Below, piece after piece: positions 1 through 5,559 of a stretch of DNA of 8,681 nucleotides. The notes under the pieces are model-generated. The model saw only the letters and a list, made by a program, of their open reading frames with translations, did not search any database and had not been told where the DNA came from. The stretch spans positions 1 through 8,681 of the forward strand of contig JBBILU010000045.1 in NCBI GenBank assembly GCA_037444775.1. The letters are read 5' to 3'. Made by a program: the position numbers and the translations under genes. How positions within the stretch are numbered: the first letter of the stretch is position 1; each line of letters begins with the position of its first letter. The DNA comes from JBBILU01 sp037444775 (GTDB lineage Bacteria; Patescibacteriota; Gracilibacteria; BD1-5; UBA6164).

Positions 1-40
1 TTGCTTATAGAAGCTAAGATTTATATAAAATCCTTACGGT

Positions 41-64
41 AGAAAAAAAAGAGCCCTTTTTTCT
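41..64 (+). terminator. Possible weak hairpin at left edge
   Basis: AGAAAAAA (41-48) can pair with TTTTTTCT (57-64) around the loop AAGAGCCC. The stem is almost all A-T, so it is weak. It could end a gene lying to the left of the window; a TAA at 15-17 might be that gene's stop, but too little sequence is present to judge. Confidence 0.2.
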
Positions 65-90
65 TGCTAAACTAAAAATTTTTATATAAT
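64..90 (+). promoter_or_regulatory. Promoter of the carbonic-anhydrase-like gene
   Basis: A perfect -10 box TATAAT lies at 85-90 and a -35-like TTGCTA at 64-69. The spacer is 15 bp, slightly short. Transcription would start near 97, about 20 bases before the ATG at 119. An in-frame ATG at 89 overlaps the -10 box and would lie outside the transcript, which is why 119 is preferred as the start. Confidence 0.5.
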
Positions 91-118
91 GATCCCACTT
101 TTTATTTTTCTAAAATTA

Positions 119-949
119 ATGCAAATGGTATCTAGATTTAGTAATATTTCTGAAAATATTCATAAAGAATTGCTTTATCATGTAAAAGATGCAAGTTTTT
201 TTATAAAAAATCCACATATTTCTCAATGTATAGACTGAAGAAGAACACCAAATGAAAGTAATTTTTGAATGAGCATTCCTTGAGGTTGAATCTGACAACT
301 TGCTGTAATTTTGGCAGTATTAGAAGAAACTGTTTTAGCAAACAATCCAGATTTTAGAGAAAAAGCTTTGGAAATTCTTTTTGATGTGATTTGATGAAAA
401 CAAAATTTATCTTATCATACAGATGATCATGCTTGTGACGGAGAAATTTGATGTGGTCATATTTCCCTTTTGCTTGAAAAAAAAGCTAGAAGTCAATATG
501 GTTTATCAGATATTAGTGCTGATTTCATAAGAGAAGTTATAGAAACTCAAAAAGGTACTGCAATACTAAATGTTTTACATTGAGGACACAAAGAAGTTTG
601 AATATTAAAAATATTTTCTACTCATCATTCAGTTCATGCTCATTTTGATAACAAACAATTTTTTATTTATACTCCTAAAATAGCTTATATAAGGAATGTT
701 GAAATAGCTCACAAAATTTATAATGAATTTATTAAATGAACATCTTTAAGTATAACAGCCAAAACTCTTAGTCATATGCTTCAGAAAAAAACAGATTTAA
801 ATTTTTACTTAACTATTCACACTTTAGCTCCAAATTTACCAGTCTATAGAATAAAACATTCTCTAAATTGAAGTATAAAATATATGAAAAAAATAGCAGA
901 AAAATCTATAGAATTATCTGCTTATGATAGCAATGTTTTTGATTTATAA
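119..949 (+). CDS. Carbonic-anhydrase-like zinc/cadmium protein (beta/zeta type), tentative
   Basis: A 276-aa protein read with TGA as Gly (about 12 in-frame TGA codons); under the standard code it is unreadable. The sequence shows CIDGR at residues 37-41, the C-x-D-x-R metal/Asp-Arg dyad typical of beta-class carbonic anhydrases. A glycine-rich stretch (SIPGGGIGQLAV, 52-63) follows, then HTDDH (100-104) and GCGH (111-114), which could supply the second His and Cys ligands. In beta enzymes His and Cys are three residues apart; here the spacing is longer (8 or 12), closer to the cadmium-type zeta family. If correct, it would interconvert CO2 and bicarbonate in the cytoplasm; no signal peptide is seen. 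A second His-rich stretch (STHHSVHAHF) occurs in the middle. ATG 119 is chosen because it lies downstream of the promoter; a second ATG at 125 is also possible. It stands alone on the plus strand and is followed by a terminator. The enzyme name is inferred from motifs only. Confidence 0.55.
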
Positions 950-955
950 CAACAA

Positions 956-979
956 AAAATAACTCATAAGAGTTATTTT
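956..979. terminator. Bidirectional hairpin terminator
   Basis: A ten-base-pair stem: arms 956-965 and 970-979 pair around the loop ATAA, with AATAACTC and GAGTTATT at the core. Read on the plus strand it ends the gene at 119-949. Read on the minus strand the hairpin runs into TTTTTT and would end transcription of the toxin-antitoxin operon. Convergent genes sharing one hairpin fit this place. Confidence 0.75.
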
Positions 980-1086
980 CAATCAACATCAATATTAAAA
1001 ATATAAGATAAAGTAACTTTTTGGTTTTTATTTAGCTTATCTATTTGATTTATATGATTTTCTATACTTAAAAATAATTTAATCAT
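973..1086 (-). CDS. Doubtful 37-aa reading frame
   Basis: Starts ATG at 1086 and ends TAA at 973-975, inside the terminator stem. The product begins MIKLFLSIENHINQIDK and has one TGA read as Gly near its end. The composition is plausible for this genome, and it lies directly downstream of the 121-aa gene in the same direction (47 bp gap). No family is recognised and the frame is short enough to arise by chance. Without it, the 980-1132 stretch shows nothing further. Confidence 0.25.
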
Positions 1087-1132
1087 CAAGTAAATTTTGC
1101 AATTATTGGCAATAAATATATTACTATTTTGG

Positions 1133-1498
1133 TTAAATTATTTTTTTTATTTCTTCTAAACTTTTTTCTAAAGTTTCTTTTTTTTCTAAAAACTTTTTAT
1201 CTATAATTTTTTCTTCTCAAATGTAAATTATAATTTGTCTTTCGCAAAAATATTTTAGCATTTCTTTAATTTCTTTAGAGTTTTTTATTTCTTTATAAAA
1301 ATTAAATATAGGTAAATATGGAATTCAAAGCTCTTCTCAAAGTTTTCTCCAAGATTTTTTTAGCAAAATATGAAGCAAAATTCATTTTACAAGAATTATT
1401 GTAGAAAACTTTTTTGGACAAAATCAGGCTTTTTTGCAAAGCCTTGAAATTTTGTTATAATCTTTTGATTTTATACATTGAAATTTTATTAACCACAT
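1133..1498 (-). CDS. Small basic protein of unknown function, third gene of the toxin-antitoxin operon
   Basis: A 121-aa protein, visible only when TGA is read as Gly (five in-frame TGA). The ATG lies one base after the toxin's TAA (TAA-A-ATG), so translation is probably coupled to the toxin. The product is lysine-rich, with Cys at 8, 21, 27 and 85. A helix-turn-helix-like stretch at about 49-71 contains SWRKLGEELGIP, and the C-terminal helix (about 96-121) is highly charged. The middle faintly recalls the N-terminal helical part of IS5-type transposases, but no catalytic domain is present. It is a complete short gene with normal start and stop, not an obvious fragment. It could be a DNA-binding regulator or accessory protein of the operon; this is inference from position. 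Confidence 0.65.
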
Positions 1499-1499
1499 T

Positions 1500-1958
1500 T
1501 TATAGAGTTAGATTTTTATATTTAAACTTATTGTCTAGCTCAGATATTATTTCAAATATTTTATCATTACTTATAAGTATAGCATTTTGAGAAATGCATA
1601 ATGATGCTATTAAAAAATCTAAGTCGTTCTTTTTTATAGATACTGAATTGATTCATATCTTTTTTTTATATTCAAATTTTAAATTAGCAAATGTTTCTGC
1701 TCAAATATAAGTCAATGGGAAAATTTGAAAGTTAGGCTCATTTTTTATTTCATCTATTGCTTTTTGAAAAATTTTCTTTAATTCTAATTTCTTTAAACTT
1801 TTCTCTCCATAAACCAATTCATAAAAACTTAAAACAGAAATTCCCAATTCATCATTTTCATCTAAAGAAAGCATAAATTCTTTTACTTTTTCATGAAACT
1901 CAGAATGAGAATCCCATAAATAGGACAATATATTGGTATCTAAAATATACTTAGTCAT
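1500..1958 (-). CDS. vapC: VapC-type PIN-domain toxin (ribonuclease)
   Basis: A 152-aa protein covering one whole PIN domain. MTKYILDTNILSYLW opens with the first catalytic Asp (D7) in the DTN motif. FYELVYGE supplies Glu47, KKNDLDFLIA supplies Asp112/114, and LISNDK supplies Asp132. These acidic residues bind Mg/Mn in PIN nucleases, and VapC toxins of this fold cleave tRNA or rRNA. Two TGA codons (Gly86 and Gly102) lie in the second half; under the standard code the protein would lose its last acidic residues. The start at ATG 1958 puts DTN at the usual distance from the N-terminus; an upstream ATG at 2000 would overlap the antitoxin and is rejected. The gene follows its antitoxin by 16 bases and precedes the 121-aa gene by one base. 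Its RNA target cannot be read from sequence. Confidence 0.9.
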
Positions 1959-1974
1959 TTTAAAATATTTAAAA

Positions 1975-2208
1975 TTACAAATTTTTAAACTCAAAATCAT
2001 TTCTAAAGTTTTTTCTATTTATATCAATCGCTTGAGTTAGTTCAGAATTTCATAAATTAGTCATCTTATTTGTAAACTTAGCCCATTTTCAAATTTTTTT
2101 ATTTTTTGTATCTAAGATTTTTGTATCTAAGCTAAATTTATCTGAGATTAATTTAACTAACTGATTTATTATTTTTATATTATCTGTATTAATTTCTAAA
2201 GTTGCCAT
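1975..2208 (-). CDS. Antitoxin partner of the VapC-like toxin
   Basis: A 77-aa protein, MATLEINTDN..., with two TGA-Gly codons (Gly40, Gly53). It is the first gene of the operon and ends 16 bases before the toxin. Size, order and spacing fit a type II antitoxin, which would bind and block the PIN toxin and normally represses its own promoter. The N-terminal part (1-35) looks like a short strand plus helix; the central GKWAKFTNKM and the charged C-terminal tail (AIDINRKNFRNDFEF) could be the toxin-binding part. No clear ribbon-helix-helix or AbrB signature is seen, so the VapB subfamily is left open and no symbol is given. Confidence 0.75.
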
Positions 2209-2217
2209 AAAAACTTT

Positions 2218-2230
2218 TTTATATTATAAA
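2218..2230. promoter_or_regulatory. 13-bp palindrome, possible antitoxin operator
   Basis: TTTATA-T-TATAAA is a perfect odd palindrome ten bases upstream of the antitoxin start and downstream of the -10 box, where antitoxin autorepressors often bind. It is pure A/T in an A/T-rich gap, so chance is a real alternative. Confidence 0.3.
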
Positions 2231-2238
2231 TTTTTTCT

Positions 2239-2265
2239 ATTATAATAATTTTTAAATTAATGCAA
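2239..2265 (-). promoter_or_regulatory. Promoter of the toxin-antitoxin operon
   Basis: On the minus strand TTGCAT (2265-2260) is followed by a 15-bp spacer and a perfect TATAAT (2244-2239). A second TATAAT lies at 2228-2223. Transcription would begin near 2232, about 24 bases before the antitoxin ATG. No terminator is seen between the glmS stop (2273) and this site, so read-through from glmS is possible. Confidence 0.5.
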
Positions 2266-2272
2266 AAACTTT

Positions 2273-4099
2273 TTACTCAACAGTAACACTTTTAGCAAGA
2301 TTTTGAGGTTTATCAATATCTCTTCAAAGCTTTTTTGCAATTCAAACTGCCATAATCCACATTGGAACAAGACAAACAAAGGGAGTTAAAAGTCTGTGAA
2401 CTTCAGGAACTTCAATAAAATCATCATAAACAGAGCTTGTTAAGTCTCAAGTAGTTATTACTCACAAAACTGGAGCATTTCTTGCTTGAATTTCTTTAAC
2501 ATTAGAAAGAGTTTTTTCAAACATAACTCATTTTGGATTCAAAACTACACAAGGAAAGTTTGGTCAAATTAAGGCTAAAGGTCAATGTTTTAATTCTCAA
2601 GTTGAATAACATTCTGAATGCAAATAACTTAATTCTTTTAATTTCAAAGCACTTTCTTGAGCTGTTCAATATAAAAAATTTCTTCATAAGAAAAAGAAAT
2701 CTTCATATTTAGAATATTTTTCTATAATTGGCTCTAAAGATGAAATATGTTCTAATTGTGCTTGTAATTTTTCTGGGAGATTTTGTAAATGTGTTATAAG
2801 ATTTCTTGCATCTTTCATTTGTAAATCTCTTTTTATTCAGAAATTCAAAGCAAGTAAAAACATTACTGCCATTTGTCAAATAGTTGCTTTTGTACTTGCA
2901 ACTCAAACTTCTACTCAAGAATGTGTATATAATCAAGTTTCGCACATTCTTGCTATAGTTGAACCAACTCCGTTTATAACTCAAAAAGTTAAACAATCTT
3001 TTTCTTTCACGATTTTTACACATTCTCTTACATCAGCAGTTTCTCCAGATTGAGAAATAAAAATATACAAAGTTTTTTTATTTGGAATAAAAGTATCATA
3101 CAAAAATTCTGAACTAATTCTAACTTCGCAAGGCAATCAAGCTAATTCTCTCATCCAATAAGTTGAAGTAAGTCATACAAAATAACTTCATCAACTAGCT
3201 ATAATTTCAACTCTTTCTATATCGTAAGTATTTAATTCTTCAAGGGTTTCACTATTTATTTCTTTTGATTCAAAATTAATTCTTCATTTTAAAGCATTTT
3301 TAAAGGCTTCAGGAATTTCAAAAATTTCCTTTTCAGTAAATGTTTCAAAATCTCAAATTTCTCAAGCTTGATATTCCATAGTTACCTTTTCTCTATCTCT
3401 TTCAACTTCTTCTCAAAAAGAAAAAATATTAAACTTTTCTTTTGAAATTTTTACTATTTCGTGATCTTCTAAATTAATAAATTCATCTGCAACCTTAGAA
3501 ATTGCATTCAAATCAGAAGAAAGGAAAACTCCAGATTCTCAAATTCAAACAATTATAGGACTTCCAAGTTTTGCTCAAATAAGAGTTTCTGGTTCTTTGC
3601 TATCAACAACAGCAATTGCATAAGCTCAAACAAGTTGTTTAATAACTTTTTCAACTGTAGAAAGCAAGTTTCAATCATATAAATCTTCAAGTAATTTAGC
3701 AATTACTTCAGTATCTGTATCACTATAAAATTCATATCATTTTTTTTGTAAAACAGCTTTTAAATGCATATAGTTTTCTATAATTCAATTATGAACTACA
3801 AAAAATCTTTTTTTACTAGAATAATGAGGATGAGAATTATATTCTGTAACTCAACCGTGAGTTGCCCATCTTGTATGAGCTATTCAGCAAGAATATTTTT
3901 TTTCTTTATCTTCGTGTTTTTCTACTTTTGTTGCTAAATTACTAACCTTTCAAACAGCTTTTTCAAGAAAAACTTTTCAGTTTTTATTAACTCAAACAAT
4001 TCAAGCACTATCATACCCCCTATATTCTAAGTTTCTTAATCATTCAAGTAGGATTGGAAGAGAATTTTCTTTTCCGTTATAAGCAAAAATTCCACACAT
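2273..4099 (-). CDS. glmS: Glutamine-fructose-6-phosphate aminotransferase (isomerizing)
   Basis: A 608-aa protein, full length (E. coli 609 aa). It makes glucosamine-6-phosphate from fructose-6-phosphate and glutamine, the first step to UDP-GlcNAc for cell-wall and surface sugars. The N-terminal glutaminase domain starts MCGIFAYNG with the nucleophile Cys right after Met. RGYDSAG (27-33), HTRWATHGG (75-83) and HNGIIENY (103-110) follow. The two SIS sugar-isomerase domains show ISQSGETADV, GVASTKA and GELKHGPLAL, and the C-terminus is DKPQNLAKSVTVE. Nearly forty TGA codons are read as Gly, many at invariant sites (both glycines of GELKHGP). One departure: the usual CGTS sugar-phosphate loop reads SGGS here. 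It appears to be transcribed alone. A short hairpin (4130-4148) lies in its leader; there is no room for a glmS ribozyme between it and the DUF559 unit. Confidence 0.97.
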
Positions 4100-4129
4100 A
4101 AATTTTTTATTAAAAAATATTTAATCTTC

Positions 4130-4148
4130 AGAATTAATCTATAATTCT
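4130..4148. repeat. Short inverted repeat upstream of glmS
   Basis: AGAATTA (4130-4136) and TAATTCT (4142-4148) form a perfect 7-bp stem around ATCTA, about 30 bases upstream of the glmS ATG. It may be an operator or a leader hairpin, or chance in A/T-rich DNA. No convincing -35/-10 pair was found for glmS. Confidence 0.3.
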
Positions 4149-4154
4149 AACAAG

Positions 4155-4184
4155 TTACCCCTATAATCCCCTAAAATAGGGGAT
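4155..4184 (+). repeat. Left 30-bp terminal inverted repeat
   Basis: Starts TTACCCC, then TATAAT (4162-4167), then a hairpin ATCCCCTA-AAA-TAGGGGAT (4166-4184). It is an exact reverse complement of 4618-4647, 30 of 30 bases, with matching ending abruptly on both sides. CCCCTA occurs twice in the arm and TAGGGG once, so two alternative foldings exist. It sits 15 bases after the DUF559 stop and could weaken read-through into glmS, but has no U-tract. Confidence 0.9.
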
Positions 4185-4198
4185 AAGCAAATTTTATT

Positions 4199-4588
4199 TT
4201 AAGTACTTTTTATTTTATCTAAAACAAAACTTATATTATTAAAAACTTCATCATTTGAAAATCTAAGAATATTATAACTATTATTTTTCAAAATTTCATC
4301 CCTTATTTTATCATAATCTTTTTGACTATTTGATGAATGAACTTCTCAATCTAGCTCAACAATCAATCGCTTTTCATGACAATAAAAATCTGCTATATAA
4401 AATCTATCAAATCATTTATCTTCACGAAAAGCGAAAATAGGTTTTTGCCTATGAAATCTTAATCAATTAATTTGCTTTCATTTCAAATATTCCCACAAAA
4501 GCATTTCAGACTTAGTGTGATTATTTCGTAATTTTTTTGATAGTTCTTTTATATAATCAGGTTTTCTATAAAAAGTTACTTCTTTCAT
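4199..4588 (-). CDS. DUF559 / Vsr-like endonuclease-fold protein
   Basis: A 129-aa protein matching the whole DUF559 pattern: LRNNHTKSEMLLWEYL (21-36), GLRFHRQKP (42-50), FYIADFYCHEKRLIVELDGE (63-82), then a D-x-x-R helix (DKIRDEILK) and LRFSNDEV (108-115). Asp67 and the Glu79/Asp80 pair are the likely metal-binding residues of the PD-(D/E)XK-like fold, related to the very-short-patch repair nuclease Vsr. DUF559 proteins are of unproven function and often solitary. Four TGA codons are read as Gly (37, 42, 59, 81), one of them inside the conserved ELDG. The length is normal for the family, with a slightly longer loop (51-62) before the first Asp. It starts at ATG 4588, about 30 bases inside the right repeat. 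It could nick DNA for movement of its own unit, or act in defence or repair; the sequence does not decide. Confidence 0.88.
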
Positions 4589-4617
4589 AAAAAAGCATTT
4601 AAAATTAAATTGTGTTC

Positions 4618-4647
4618 ATCCCCTATTTTAGGGGATTATAGGGGTAA
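4618..4647 (-). repeat. Right 30-bp terminal inverted repeat
   Basis: Exact reverse complement of 4155-4184. Stem arms ATCCCCTA (4618-4625) and TAGGGGAT (4629-4636) enclose the loop TTT. It lies upstream of the DUF559 gene and would become part of its promoter and leader. Confidence 0.9.
4635..4640 (-). promoter_or_regulatory. TATAAT box inside the right repeat, likely DUF559 promoter
   Basis: On the minus strand the repeat contains a perfect TATAAT framed by CCCC on both sides, 47 bases upstream of the DUF559 ATG. No strong -35 is seen outside the repeat. Because the repeats are inverted, the left one carries the same box reading inward on the plus strand, antisense to the gene. Confidence 0.4.
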
Positions 4648-4704
4648 TGAGCTATGTAATTATTTTAAGTAATAAAATAATTTCCTAAAACAACGGATTT
4701 TAAT

Positions 4705-4743
4705 CTAAACAAAAAAGCTATTTAGTCAAATAGCCTTGTTTAG
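4705..4743 (-). terminator. Rho-independent terminator of the 225-aa gene
   Basis: Read on the minus strand, GCTATTT and AAATAGC (4734-4728 and 4723-4717) pair around GACT and are followed at once by TTTTTT (4716-4711). An outer 8-bp stem (CTAAACAA 4705-4712 with TTGTTTAG 4736-4743) can extend it. It sits 73 bases after the stop at 4816. The rest of 4648-4815 holds nothing else recognisable. Confidence 0.75.
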
Positions 4744-4815
4744 TAGTGAATTGAGAAAAATAGCTTTATTAAAAGAATAGTTTTTTAGTTTTGGAGTGAA
4801 AAGTTATTTTCCTTA

Positions 4816-5493
4816 TTAAATCTCCTCTAATTTAGAATAAAAATCTTCTGAAGTTAGTCTTTCTAAGACTAGCTTTTTAAATATAAATTCAATGTAATCT
4901 AAAGCTTTTTCTTTGCTTATATAAACATTTGATTCTGCTAAAAAGTAAATAAATACATCTACTCAAAAAGTATAAAGTTCTTTTGAATGTTTTATTGAGT
5001 TTATAATTTTATTTGTATAAATTGTTGATGGATTCAAAGTTACAATATCAATTATATCATCAACCCAAGAATTGATTCTATTTTTTATTTCATCAGGAAT
5101 ATCATTATCAGAAAATTTTAAAGTACTTTCTGAATAAAAGTCATATTTTATTTTTTCTTTCCCTAAAGTATCTCTTAGATGATTACTTATTTCTATATAA
5201 ATCAAAGATAAAATTCACAAGATTAAATTTGAAGGAACTCAAGAATCCATTGCTTTAAATAAAACTTCTAGAACAATATCGTATTTTTTATCAAGCAAAA
5301 TTTTCACTAGAAAATTAGCTAAAAGTACATCTTGTTTTTTAGCTTTTTTCTCATCTTTTCTTGTTCTTTGAATTCATGAAGATGATTTTTTGATTTCTTC
5401 TTTATAAATTTCACTAATTTGCTCAGAAATATTTCACATTAACAATCATTCATCTTGTCAATCTATATCATAAGATAAATCATTTAATCACAT
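4816..5493 (-). CDS. Unrecognised helical cytoplasmic protein
   Basis: A 225-aa protein, complete from ATG 5493 to TAA, with TGA read as Gly at eight or more places (the second codon is TGA). It starts MGLNDLSYDIDGQDEGLLMG. A charged, Lys-rich segment at about 31-53 (with RTRKDEKKAKKQ) comes next, then a mostly helical body with alternating hydrophobic stretches (such as VLLANFLVKILLDKKY and LILGILSLIYIEISNHL) and acidic patches. No signal peptide, metal site or nucleotide-binding loop is seen; the hydrophobic stretches look like packed helices rather than membrane spans. I do not recognise the family. It lies 66 bases downstream of pepN with its own promoter-like site and a strong terminator, so it is probably transcribed alone as well as by read-through. 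Confidence 0.85.
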
Positions 5494-5523
5494 AATTTTT
5501 TAAAATAGTTTTTAAACAGTTTT

Positions 5524-5551
5524 ATAATAACATAAAAAACTTCTTTTTCAA
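5524..5551 (-). promoter_or_regulatory. Promoter of the 225-aa gene
   Basis: On the minus strand TTGAAA (5551-5546), a 16-bp spacer and TATTAT (5529-5524) lie in the gap after pepN, about 30 bases upstream of ATG 5493. An overlapping TATAAA gives a less good 19-bp spacing. Confidence 0.4.
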
Positions 5552-5559
5552 AATTTATT

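Larger units (their letters stand above)
4155..4647. mobile_element. 493-bp repeat-bounded unit carrying a DUF559 gene (putative mobile element)
   Basis: Two perfect 30-bp inverted repeats enclose one small gene (4199-4588) with little spare DNA. This is the layout of a small transposable or site-specific cassette. Supporting: perfect repeats, abrupt ends, position between two unrelated genes. Against: no recognised transposase, and no clear target duplication beyond a possible TA at each end (4156-4157 and 4645-4646). The inner gene contains TGA-Gly codons, so the unit has lived in code-25 genomes. An alternative is a pair of terminator/REP-like hairpins that happen to flank the gene. Confidence 0.5.

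Noticed and set aside
116..298. A 60-aa minus-strand reading frame
   Set aside because: It is the shadow of the plus-strand gene at 119-949, which reads through with TGA as Gly and carries clear motifs.
2709..3023. A 104-aa plus-strand reading frame
   Set aside because: It lies wholly inside glmS on the opposite strand; the GlmS protein is continuous and conserved here.
4100..4198. A glmS ribozyme or other large riboswitch upstream of glmS
   Set aside because: Only about 55 bases separate the left repeat from the ATG, with just a 7-bp A/T hairpin; no ribozyme core could be traced.
4155..4647. CRISPR array
   Set aside because: There are only two repeat copies, they are inverted, and the DNA between them is a gene rather than spacers.
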